Part shown: one piece after another, positions 25,859 to 33,515 of the stretch
How positions within the stretch are numbered: the first letter of the stretch is position 1
How the letters are laid out: each line of letters starts with the position of its first letter
Source of the DNA: Rhodoluna sp.
GTDB taxonomy: Bacteria; Actinomycetota; Actinomycetes; Actinomycetales; Microbacteriaceae
Reading direction: 5' to 3'
Assembly (NCBI GenBank): GCA_024645105.1
Contig: JAHEGM010000002.1
Span: 1-34,660 of the forward strand
DNA length: 34,660 nucleotides
Translations under genes and position numbers: made by a program
The notes under the pieces: generated by a model
Databases searched by the model: none
Told to the model about the DNA's origin: nothing
What the model saw: only the letters and a program-made list of their open reading frames with translations

Positions 25859-26986
25859 ATGATGCTACCTTCGGTTCCAAAATCCCTCGGGAGGCTTTCC
25901 GATGTGTTCATCTCAGCTCTTGGAGCTATTACGGGCAAGCAAAATCGCTTGAATTTGCCAAAAGTAAAATCTGCATGCGTGATTCTTGTCGATGGCCTTG
26001 GCTCATCAAACATTCAGTTTCGGGCCGGCCATGCTCCCACCATTGCGAACCAACTCAAAGTTGATGGAAGCATTGCTTGTGGTTTTCCGAGCACGACCGT
26101 TTCAAGTTTGGCGAGCTTCTCCACTGGGTTACGAGTTGGCCAACACGGAATGGTTGGCTATCAAGTATTTGACCGGCCTTCGATGCAAAGCATGAACTTA
26201 CTCACCGGTATTCCAAGCCCGGAATCCGCCAAGATCTGGCAGCCAAAAAGAACCGTGTCTGAGATGGCTACAGAGTCTGGCGTTGAGACTTATTTCGTGG
26301 GTCCGGCAGAGTACGAAAACTCAGGTTTCACAAACGCCACAATGCGAACTGCCAAGTACGTGGCGGCAAAGAGTATCGAGCAGAGGTTTCAGGCCGCCGA
26401 GAAACTTCTAGCCGCAAATAAAGAGTGCCTCATTTATCTATACGTGCCTGAGTTAGACCAAAAGGCGCACGCGCACGGCTTCAGGTCAGCCCAATGGGTT
26501 GAGAAGCTCGAGGACCTGGATTCTGCGTTGAAAAGATTTTTGCAGTCTGCGCCCAAGATGACTGGGGTGCTGCTGACTGCCGACCACGGGGTGATTGATG
26601 TGGCAGTTGAAAATCACATCTACCTGGACGAGCTGGATATTGAAGGTCTGCAGGGGGTTGGTGGTGACCCAAGAGTTCTTTATCTATATCTAGATCCAGC
26701 CAAGGTGCAGAGTCATAAGGCTAAAGTGCAGAGCTTTTGCGGAAAACGTGTCTATGTTGCCGAAAGACGTGAGCTAATTGAGGCTGGTTGGTTTGGAGAT
26801 GCAGAAGCGTTTTCAATTGAGCGCATGCCTGACCTATTTCTAATTTCTGTAGGGGAGACAGCCTTGTATCACCGTGGTTTTGCAAAACCCAAGAGCCTTC
26901 AGATGATTGGACAGCACGGTTCTATATCCAGTGAAGAGCTAAACGTTCCGCTGCTGAGATTCTTAGGCTTCGCTAAAAATAATTAA
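25859..26986 (+). CDS. Alkaline phosphatase-superfamily phosphodiesterase/nucleotide pyrophosphatase
   Basis: A 375-residue protein of the type I phosphodiesterase/nucleotide pyrophosphatase family (alkaline phosphatase fold). Metal-site and nucleophile motifs are visible: ILVDGLGSSN near 42-51, the threonine nucleophile region GFPSTTVSSL near 75-84, a later ELDQKAHAHGF and TADHGVID. No signal peptide is apparent, so it may act in the cytoplasm. The substrate is unknown. The position between parC and sepH is conserved in actinobacteria. Two consecutive ATGs start the frame. Its TAA shares bases with the convergent sepH stop (4-bp overlap). Confidence 0.87.
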   Translation: MMLPSVPKSLGRLSDVFISALGAITGKQNRLNLPKVKSACVILVDGLGSSNIQFRAGHAPTIANQLKVDGSIACGFPSTTVSSLASFSTGLRVGQHGMVGYQVFDRPSMQSMNLLTGIPSPESAKIWQPKRTVSEMATESGVETYFVGPAEYENSGFTNATMRTAKYVAAKSIEQRFQAAEKLLAANKECLIYLYVPELDQKAHAHGFRSAQWVEKLEDLDSALKRFLQSAPKMTGVLLTADHGVIDVAVENHIYLDELDIEGLQGVGGDPRVLYLYLDPAKVQSHKAKVQSFCGKRVYVAERRELIEAGWFGDAEAFSIERMPDLFLISVGETALYHRGFAKPKSLQMIGQHGSISSEELNVPLLRFLGFAKNN

Positions 26987-28089
26987 TCGTCAGTTTTTGT
27001 GCCAAAAACTATTTCATCCCAGCTGGGCATAGCTGCTCGGCCTTTTTTCCCTGGTTTAGTTTCGTTTTCGTTCGGCACGACATCTGCGGTTTCAGGTTCA
27101 GCGTGCGTTTGTTCGTTTGAAGGTGCCGCTGTCTCTGACACGGCTGGCGCCTCTGTAGTGACTTGTGGTTCAAAATCAATCACGCGAATGTTTGCAGTTT
27201 GCGGGTGCGGTTCAAGCCGAGTATTTTCGCGCGATGCGTCTTCGCGCACGGTGTCTTCGCGCTCTGTGCGTTTTCTTCTGAGAGCCTCTAGAAGATCTGC
27301 AGTTGCGCTCAGTGGTTCCTCGGTTGAAATCGCCGCAGGGGTATCGGTGCGCTTGAAGGCAGCCGGGGTAGAGGGGACCGGAACTTCCTCTTGGGCAATT
27401 GGTGTTTCAAGTCGCGACGAAATTGAAATTACGTCGTCCATTACTACAGTTTCAGCAACAGGATCTGCCGGCTGCGAAGCAGAATTTGCCGTTTGCTCTA
27501 CAGTTCTGAGTTTGGGAATTAGACCGGTGCTCAAAGTTTCTTGACTCGATAGAGTAACCGCGGTTTCGCTCTCTGGCGAGAGGGTAAGGCGTCGAGGGTC
27601 AAAACTCCAGGTTGCCGAGCCGGCAACGCCGTTTAGCTGGTAGTTGGCCGTAATCTTCCAGCTGTTTGGCTCTACTTTCTTAGCAACCCAGGAAATGCCA
27701 TTGGCTCCGCTGGTGATTAGTCGGCCGGCAATGATCTCGCCGAATTCAATTTGGGTTGAGTCGTTGTAGCGATCGCCCGCGATTGTGAGGCGCACACTGA
27801 GTGCTGAAGAGACAATGTGCTCAAGCTCGGCAATAACCGGTGCTGCAAATTTTTCAATAAATTCAAAAGATGCCCCTGAGCGATCAATCAAGTCCTGGAT
27901 GCTTGCCCCGTTGCGGATTTCCTCTTGTATTTCTCGAGGAGTGATTTGGATCGAATCAAGTCTGGCCAAGGGCTCTTTTTTTACCGAGGAGCGCACAGAA
28001 TCATCTACTAGAAGGCGGAACTTCTGGCCATCTTGGGCTTCGAGGACAAGATACTCGCCATCGGTTTCAAATAATCTAATGTCGTCCAT
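26983..28089 (-). CDS. sepH: Septation protein SepH
   Basis: SepH is an actinobacterial cell-division protein that binds FtsZ and promotes its assembly. With ATG at 28089 the product has 368 residues. The N-terminal domain (DUF3071; MDDIRLFETDGEYLVL) contains a helix-turn-helix-like segment (ITPREIQEEIRNGASIQDL) and FIEKFAAPV. A long disordered Pro/Glu/Thr-rich middle (about 180-345) leads to the conserved C-terminal KGRAAMPSWDEIVFG. This start is preferred over a longer frame to 28146 because AGGAGG lies about 8 nt upstream and the family begins MDDIRL or similar. It is divergent from the DUF4193 gene. Confidence 0.92.
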   Translation of the reverse strand: MDDIRLFETDGEYLVLEAQDGQKFRLLVDDSVRSSVKKEPLARLDSIQITPREIQEEIRNGASIQDLIDRSGASFEFIEKFAAPVIAELEHIVSSALSVRLTIAGDRYNDSTQIEFGEIIAGRLITSGANGISWVAKKVEPNSWKITANYQLNGVAGSATWSFDPRRLTLSPESETAVTLSSQETLSTGLIPKLRTVEQTANSASQPADPVAETVVMDDVISISSRLETPIAQEEVPVPSTPAAFKRTDTPAAISTEEPLSATADLLEALRRKRTEREDTVREDASRENTRLEPHPQTANIRVIDFEPQVTTEAPAVSETAAPSNEQTHAEPETADVVPNENETKPGKKGRAAMPSWDEIVFGTKTDD

Positions 28090-28213
28090 TGCCAGTGCCT
28101 CCTTCTGCATCAAAGTTTGCCATTGGAAATGCCATATCAGCCTCAACCAGTTAGGCGTGCCGTCTGGACATTAAAAAAGAATTCTGCGTATACTCGGCGT
28201 TGCTGGTTTGCTA

Positions 28214-28241
28214 TTGAGGGTTTTCTGTTGCACACTATGCA
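28214..28241 (+). promoter_or_regulatory. Putative promoter of the DUF4193 gene
   Basis: TTGAGG and TATGCA are separated by 16 bp. A leader of about 25 nt with GAGAGGAAG would precede the ATG at 28272. The remainder of the 182-bp sepH/DUF4193 spacer shows no other feature I can support. Confidence 0.4.
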
Positions 28242-28271
28242 CGTTCAGGGTCTACAACGAGAGGAAGCCAA

Positions 28272-28559
28272 ATGGCAACCGACTACGACGCACCGAGGAA
28301 GAACGACGACGATACCGAGTCGATCGAGGCTATCAAGGAGCGTATTCCAGACAAACTTTCTGGGGTCGTTGACGTTGATGAGGAGCACGGCGAAGGCTTC
28401 GCTATTCCAGATGTAGTTTCGGAAGATCTTGATGTACTTGTGCTGCCACCTCAGGATGACGAGTTCACCTGTTCAGAATGCTTCATTGTGAAGCACCATT
28501 CGCTGCTTTCGGCCAAAAAAGGCAAGTACGGCAAAGTTTGTATCGAGTGTGAAGCTTAG
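28272..28559 (+). CDS. DUF4193 small acidic zinc-ribbon protein
   Basis: A 95-residue actinobacterial DUF4193 protein. The N-terminal two thirds are very acidic and probably flexible (DDDTESIEAI; DVDEEHGEG). The C-terminus has a CSEC...CIEC arrangement that would bind one zinc. An almost invariant neighbour of sepH and dut in actinobacteria; function unknown. It has a strong Shine-Dalgarno (GAGAGGAAG), in contrast to the leaderless genes around it, which suggests high expression. The TAG stop overlaps the TAA stop of the convergent DUF3093 gene. Confidence 0.9.
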   Translation: MATDYDAPRKNDDDTESIEAIKERIPDKLSGVVDVDEEHGEGFAIPDVVSEDLDVLVLPPQDDEFTCSECFIVKHHSLLSAKKGKYGKVCIECEA

Positions 28560-29017
28560 TTTTTAGCTTCTTCGATAGCTTTCTTTAGTAATTCCGGCGT
28601 TTTGGTTGAAATCAGCCAATAAGGTGTCGGGTCTTTTTTATCGGCTATTTCCAGCTTAATTAGCCCTTTTCGAGACGGTTGCAATGCCAAATAGGCCCGC
28701 GCGTCCAATTCAGGCCCCCTGGCGGCAAACACTTTTTCAGCTGGAATAACGCTCACAGCTCCCGTGAACTGAAGCTCAATATTGGCCTTTCCGGCTTGAA
28801 TGTTTGAGCCGCTAACCCGGATTACCGGGGCCTTGAAGACCATAAGCCCTGCAGTTAGAAGGGTTAGCGATATACCTAAGAAGAGGCCCAGTGCAGCGTT
28901 TATTGGGGCCAGGGTGAGCCAAAAGGTAGGCAAAATCAGTGTCAGGGGCAGAAAATTGGTCCATTTTGGGGTCACCCGCTCTTGATATCCAACCTGAGTT
29001 TCTGCCATTTTGCTCAT
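28556..29017 (-). CDS. DUF3093 membrane protein
   Basis: A 153-residue protein of the actinobacterial DUF3093 family. Two adjacent membrane helices (about residues 22-40 and 42-61) are followed by a beta-rich domain with the family signature ARGPELDARAYLALQPS and DPTPYWLISTKTPE. Function unknown. The ATG at 29017 lies exactly 6 nt behind TAATCT on the minus strand, so MSKMAE is the likely start; a downstream ATG (MAETQ) is less likely. It is divergent from dut with only 22 bp between the start codons. Confidence 0.88.
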   Translation of the reverse strand: MSKMAETQVGYQERVTPKWTNFLPLTLILPTFWLTLAPINAALGLFLGISLTLLTAGLMVFKAPVIRVSGSNIQAGKANIELQFTGAVSVIPAEKVFAARGPELDARAYLALQPSRKGLIKLEIADKKDPTPYWLISTKTPELLKKAIEEAKN

Positions 29018-29023
29018 GCACTT

Positions 29024-29029
29024 AGATTA
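29024..29029 (-). promoter_or_regulatory. -10 box for leaderless DUF3093 gene, overlapping the dut -10
   Basis: TAATCT on the minus strand followed by aagtgc and the ATG. Bases 29028-29029 are shared with the dut -10 box on the other strand. Confidence 0.6.
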
Positions 29030-29033
29030 CGCT
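29028..29033 (+). promoter_or_regulatory. -10 box for leaderless dut, overlapping the DUF3093 -10
   Basis: TACGCT, then cttacc, then the GTG at 29040: 6-nt spacing and no Shine-Dalgarno. Confidence 0.55.
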
Positions 29034-29039
29034 CTTACC

Positions 29040-29477
29040 GTGAATAAGAATCTGCCTGTACTAATTGTCGCCGAAGCCGAATTTATGCCTAGCTATGCTC
29101 AGCCGGGCGACGCAGGGGCCGATTTGCGCTCCCGCATTGCCGCAGTTGTGCCGGCGAGAGGTCGCACCTTGGTGCCTACGGGGGTTTCGATTGCGCTTCC
29201 AGATGGCTACGTGGGCCTAGTTCACCCTCGCTCTGGATTGGCACATAAGCACGGAATCACCGTTCTAAACACGCCGGGAACTGTCGATGCCGGATACCGC
29301 GGCGAAATTGCAGTCAATCTTTACAACAGCTCTGACACAGATTTTGCCGTTGAGATCGGCGATCGAATTGCCCAGCTTGTGATTCAGCAGGTTGAGCGAG
29401 CGCTGTTTGTATCGGTTGAAAAATTGCCCGAGAGCGATCGAGGCGCTGGTGGCCACGGATCAACCGGAAAGAATTAA
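29040..29477 (+). CDS. dut: dUTP diphosphatase
   Basis: Dut hydrolyses dUTP to dUMP and pyrophosphate, keeping uracil out of DNA and supplying dUMP for thymidylate synthesis. It is a homotrimer. The motifs run in order: DAGADLRS (motif 1), HPRSGLAHKHGI (with the catalytic-site Ser and Arg), NTPGTVDAGYRGEI (motif 3), GDRIAQLVI, and the C-terminal Gly-rich RGAGGHGSTG. With a GTG start at 29040 the protein has 145 residues. The frame continues upstream to 29010, but that would overlap the divergent DUF3093 start. DUF3710 begins directly after the stop codon, so the two share a transcript. Confidence 0.94.
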   Translation: MNKNLPVLIVAEAEFMPSYAQPGDAGADLRSRIAAVVPARGRTLVPTGVSIALPDGYVGLVHPRSGLAHKHGITVLNTPGTVDAGYRGEIAVNLYNSSDTDFAVEIGDRIAQLVIQQVERALFVSVEKLPESDRGAGGHGSTGKN

Positions 29478-30083
29478 ATGACCGATAACGCATACGCGTC
29501 GGACAAGTCCGCACCTGCCGATCGTAGAACCGCGGGGCCATTTGATGTCTCAGAGGTTCAAGACGTAAGGCCTTATGTTGACTTTGGCTCCATCCGGGTT
29601 GCCACCCGCGAGAACCTGCAAATGCGCCTTGAAGTGGAAGAGGCCACTCAGCGAATCGTGGCTGTGAGCATGGACCTCAATGGTTCCTCTTTGCAGTTGC
29701 AGGCGTTTGCGGCTCCAAAAAATGAGGGCATTTGGCACGAGATTCGGACCCAGATGAGGCAGAGCATTAGCGCACAGGGCGGCGAAACTGAAGAGAGAGT
29801 CGGCTCACTTGGCCCGGAATTGGTTGCCAAGATTCCTCTGAACGACGAGGCCGGAAACAGAACTGGACACCGCCTGGCAAGGTTTATTGGTGTTGACGGA
29901 CCCAAGTGGTTTCTAAGAGGCGTAATTGGGGGAGCGGCACTCAACGATGCAAAGGCCGCCGCGGATCTTGACGATCTTTTCAGGTCAGTAGTTGTTGTGC
30001 GCGGCGATGTTCCTTTGCCTCCTAAAGATTTGTTACCGTTGACCATTCCGGGTGGAACGGTTGCCCCACCAAGGACGATTTAG
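29478..30083 (+). CDS. DUF3710 protein
   Basis: A 201-residue soluble actinobacterial DUF3710 protein, recognised from its gene position after dut and from stretches such as GPFDVSEVQD, YVDFGSIRV, LQLQAFAAPKNEGIWHEIR and RFIGVDGPKWFLRGV. No catalytic motif is known. The ATG follows the dut TAA with no gap; GGAAAG upstream inside dut is the likely Shine-Dalgarno. It is in an operon with dut and DUF3159. Confidence 0.9.
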   Translation: MTDNAYASDKSAPADRRTAGPFDVSEVQDVRPYVDFGSIRVATRENLQMRLEVEEATQRIVAVSMDLNGSSLQLQAFAAPKNEGIWHEIRTQMRQSISAQGGETEERVGSLGPELVAKIPLNDEAGNRTGHRLARFIGVDGPKWFLRGVIGGAALNDAKAAADLDDLFRSVVVVRGDVPLPPKDLLPLTIPGGTVAPPRTI

Positions 30084-30088
30084 TAAAA

Positions 30089-30757
30089 ATGTCTGAAGAT
30101 AAGAAGGCCTCGGCCGCGGCTCGTCTTGGCTTGCATGACAGTAATGGTGAGCTGAATATCTCCAAACAGTCAGTTTTAGCAGCCGTTGGTGGCTGGCTTG
30201 GCATTGTTGAGGCTATTCTTCCGGCGCTTGTTTTTGTAAGCGTCCTTTCCGTTTCAAAAAACACTGCAGCGGCAGTTATCGCTGCGGTGTCTGTGAGTGC
30301 CATATTTCTGATTATTCAGGTGGTGCGCAGAAGGCCTCTCACTCAGGCAATTGCAGGGGCCATTGGTATCGCAATTTCTGCGTTCCTGCCGCTTCGTGAC
30401 GGCGGCCATCCAGAAGATTATTTCGTTCAGGGCTTCATCACCAACGCAATCTATCTGACAGTCTTATTGGGATCTGTGCTCGTTCGCTGGCCAATTATCG
30501 GTGTGCTTGGTGGTCTTCTCCTTGGCGGCGGTTCAAAGTGGAGACAGAACAAGGCCCAAATGAGAAGGTTTCAGGCCGCGACATTCATTTGGATAGGCCT
30601 CTTTGGCACCCGGCTTCTGGTTCAGCTTCCGCTGTACTTCGCTCAGGCCACCGAAGCCTTGGGAATAGCCAGAATTGCGATGGGGGTGCCGCTTTATGCA
30701 CTTTGCCTTTGGTTCACCTGGCTATTGGTTCGGGGTGTCCTGAGTTCCGGTCGTTAG
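30089..30757 (+). CDS. DUF3159 integral membrane protein
   Basis: A 222-residue membrane protein of the actinobacterial DUF3159 family, with about five or six hydrophobic helices (near residues 38-58, 62-80, 86-100, 118-150, 166-186, 196-216). Conserved features include GGWLGIVEAILPALVF near the start and RRFQAATFIWIGLFGTRL. Function unknown. It starts 5 bp after DUF3710 (AAGGACGA upstream). The OB-fold gene often found between DUF3710 and DUF3159, and the trkA genes often found downstream, are absent. Confidence 0.87.
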   Translation: MSEDKKASAAARLGLHDSNGELNISKQSVLAAVGGWLGIVEAILPALVFVSVLSVSKNTAAAVIAAVSVSAIFLIIQVVRRRPLTQAIAGAIGIAISAFLPLRDGGHPEDYFVQGFITNAIYLTVLLGSVLVRWPIIGVLGGLLLGGGSKWRQNKAQMRRFQAATFIWIGLFGTRLLVQLPLYFAQATEALGIARIAMGVPLYALCLWFTWLLVRGVLSSGR

Positions 30758-30799
30758 TGGTATTTTGGTAAGGAAACTTCAAAGTAAGGAAAGACATAG

Positions 30800-33478
30800 A
30801 TGTCTAAAGTGAACAGCTTCGGTTCTGCCGATCTTCTCAAAGTTGGTTCGAAAGAATACCGAATCTTCAAATTGACCTCGGTGGAGTCAAAGACTCTTCC
30901 TTACAGCCTCAAGGTTCTTCTTGAGAACCTATTGCGAACCGAAGACGGCGCAAACATCACCGCTGATCACATCAACGCCCTAGTTAACTGGGACCCATCG
31001 GCTGAGCCGGATGTTGAAATTCAGTTCACGCCTGCGCGCGTAATCATGCAGGACTTCACCGGTGTTCCGTGTGTGGTTGACCTTGCAACGATGCGTGAAG
31101 CAGTTGCAGAACTTGGCGGAGACCCAAAGCGAATTAACCCACTGGCACCTGCTGAATTGGTTATTGACCACTCAGTGCAAATTGACGTCGCGGGTTCGGC
31201 AGATGCTTTCGAACGCAACGTTGAGTTCGAGTACAACCGCAACGGTGAGCGCTACCAGTTCTTGCGTTGGGGTCAAACAGCTTTCGACGACTTCAAAGTT
31301 GTACCACCGGGCACCGGAATTGTGCACCAGGTAAACATTGAGTACCTGGCGCGCACCGTTATGGCTCGCGAAGTAAACGGCGAGTTGCAGGCGTATCCAG
31401 ACAGTTGCGTTGGTACAGACTCGCACACCACCATGGTTAATGGTCTTGGCGTGTTGGGTTGGGGTGTTGGCGGTATCGAAGCCGAGGCAGCAATGCTCGG
31501 CCAGCCAGTATCGATGCTCATTCCAAAAGTTGTTGGCTTCAAGCTAACCGGTCAAATCTCAATGGGTGTTACGGCAACTGACGTTGTTCTTACCATTACA
31601 GAAATTCTTCGTAAGCACGGCGTTGTTGGTAAGTTCGTGGAGTTCTACGGAGCCGGTGTAACTTCTGTGCCTTTGGCTAACCGTGCAACCATCGGAAACA
31701 TGAGCCCTGAGTTTGGTTCAACCGCAGCCATGTTCCCAATTGATGAAGTCACTCTTGATTACCTTCGCGTGACTGGCCGCTCTCAAGAGCAGATTGATTT
31801 GGTTGAGGCATATGCCAAGGCCCAGGGGCTTTGGCATGACCCAAGCATTGAGCCACGCTTCAGTGAGTATCTTGAGCTTGACCTATCAACCGTTGTTCCA
31901 TCAATCGCCGGCCCTAAGCGACCTCAAGACCGCATTGTGTTGAGCAAAGCTAAAGAGTCATTCGAGGCTGTACTCCCTACATATTCCGCACAGGCTTCCA
32001 AGCCAACTGCGGTTAAAGGCCAAGACTTTGCAATGAACAACGGCCACGTTGCTATTGCTTCAATCACTTCTTGCACAAACACTTCTAACCCTTCAGTGAT
32101 GTTGGCTGCGGGTCTAGTTGCTCGCAAGGCTGTAGCCAAAGGGCTGAAGGCAAAGCCTTGGGTTAAGACATCATTGGCACCGGGTTCAAAGGTTGTGACC
32201 GAGTACTACAACAAGGCTGGTTTGACTAAGGACCTAGATGCTCTTGGTTTCAATTTGGTTGGTTATGGTTGTGCAACTTGCATTGGTAACTCAGGTCCTC
32301 TCTCGGATGAAATTTCTCAAGCCATCAACGACAACGATTTAGCGGTAACCGCAGTGTTGTCAGGTAACAGAAACTTCGAAGGAAGAATTAGCCCTGATGT
32401 CAAGATGAACTACCTAGCATCACCGCCATTGGTAATTGCTTATGCACTTGCAGGAACCATGGACTTTGACTTCGAAACAGATTCACTTGGTGAAGGTGCA
32501 GACGGAAACCCTGTTTTCCTGAAGGACATTTGGCCAAGCGCCGAAGAGGTCCAGAAGACCATCGATGAGTCAATCAATTCAGAGATGTTCAAGACTCAGT
32601 ACGCTGGCGTATTCGAAGGTGACGACCGTTGGAAGTCACTTCCTACCCCAAAGGGCGCGGTCTTTGAATGGGATCCAAAGTCAACCTACGTTCGCAAGCC
32701 ACCTTACTTTGATGGAATGAAGAAGACTCCAGACGCAGTGAAGGACATCAAGGGCGCCCGAGTTTTGGCTAAGCTTGGTGACTCGGTAACAACCGACCAC
32801 ATCAGCCCAGCCGGAAGCATTAAGGTTGATTCACCTGCTGGTCAGTATTTGACAGAGCACGGAATCTCACGAGTTGACTTCAACAGCTATGGCTCGCGTC
32901 GCGGAAACCACGAGGTAATGATTCGCGGAACTTTTGCAAACATTCGACTTCGCAATCAACTATTGAACGACGTAGAGGGTGGCTACACTCGCGACTTCAC
33001 CAAGGTTGATGGACCGCAGTCGTTCATTTACGATGCTTCAAGCAATTATCAGGCCGAGGGAACTCCACTGGTAATTCTTGGTGGCAAAGAGTACGGTTCA
33101 GGTTCGTCGCGTGACTGGGCAGCAAAGGGAACCAGCTTGCTTGGCGTTCGTGCCGTAATAACCGAGAGCTTCGAACGCATTCACCGCAGTAACTTGATTG
33201 GTATGGGAGTTCTGCCATTGCAGTACCCAGCCGGCAAGAATGCAGAGTCGCTAGGTCTTGATGGCACTGAAGAATTCGAAATCACCGGCATTGAGGAACT
33301 AAACACCGGTAAGACCCCAAAGACAGTGCGCGTGGTTGCTAAACCTTCTGCACACTCGCCAGCTGGTAAGTCTGTTATCGAATTTGATGCCGTTGTTCGC
33401 ATCGACACCCCAGGTGAGGCAGATTACTACCGCAACGGTGGAATTCTGCAGTACGTTCTACGAAGCCTCGTAGCGTAA
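30800..33478 (+). CDS. acnA: Aconitate hydratase A
   Basis: Aconitase isomerises citrate to isocitrate in the TCA cycle via a [4Fe-4S] cluster. The 892-residue protein is of the AcnA/IRP1 type. The cluster ligands are C425 ([11 protein letters not shown]), C491 and C494 ([12 protein letters not shown]). The swivelling C-terminal domain contains [28 protein letters not shown] and [16 protein letters not shown] at 30800 with AAGGAAAG about 7 nt upstream. It starts 42 bp after DUF3159 and is followed 37 bp later by dxs. No frameshift. Confidence 0.97.
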   Translation: MSKVNSFGSADLLKVGSKEYRIFKLTSVESKTLPYSLKVLLENLLRTEDGANITADHINALVNWDPSAEPDVEIQFTPARVIMQDFTGVPCVVDLATMREAVAELGGDPKRINPLAPAELVIDHSVQIDVAGSADAFERNVEFEYNRNGERYQFLRWGQTAFDDFKVVPPGTGIVHQVNIEYLARTVMAREVNGELQAYPDSCVGTDSHTTMVNGLGVLGWGVGGIEAEAAMLGQPVSMLIPKVVGFKLTGQISMGVTATDVVLTITEILRKHGVVGKFVEFYGAGVTSVPLANRATIGNMSPEFGSTAAMFPIDEVTLDYLRVTGRSQEQIDLVEAYAKAQGLWHDPSIEPRFSEYLELDLSTVVPSIAGPKRPQDRIVLSKAKESFEAVLPTYSAQASKPTAVKGQDFAMNNGHVAIASITSCTNTSNPSVMLAAGLVARKAVAKGLKAKPWVKTSLAPGSKVVTEYYNKAGLTKDLDALGFNLVGYGCATCIGNSGPLSDEISQAINDNDLAVTAVLSGNRNFEGRISPDVKMNYLASPPLVIAYALAGTMDFDFETDSLGEGADGNPVFLKDIWPSAEEVQKTIDESINSEMFKTQYAGVFEGDDRWKSLPTPKGAVFEWDPKSTYVRKPPYFDGMKKTPDAVKDIKGARVLAKLGDSVTTDHISPAGSIKVDSPAGQYLTEHGISRVDFNSYGSRRGNHEVMIRGTFANIRLRNQLLNDVEGGYTRDFTKVDGPQSFIYDASSNYQAEGTPLVILGGKEYGSGSSRDWAAKGTSLLGVRAVITESFERIHRSNLIGMGVLPLQYPAGKNAESLGLDGTEEFEITGIEELNTGKTPKTVRVVAKPSAHSPAGKSVIEFDAVVRIDTPGEADYYRNGGILQYVLRSLVA

Positions 33479-33485
33479 TTGGAAT

Positions 33486-33499
33486 AGCCCGCAGGGGCT
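33486..33499 (+). other. Short hairpin between acnA and dxs
   Basis: AGCCC-GCAG-GGGCT forms a 5-bp GC-rich stem in the 37-bp spacer. No T tract follows, so it is not a good intrinsic terminator. It might stabilise the acnA 3' end or be incidental. Confidence 0.35.
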
Positions 33500-33515
33500 G
33501 AGAGTTGTATCTGTA

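Noticed and set aside
28090-28146. Longer sepH start at 28146
   Set aside because: A strong AGGAGG lies correctly before the internal ATG at 28089, and the family N-terminus begins there.
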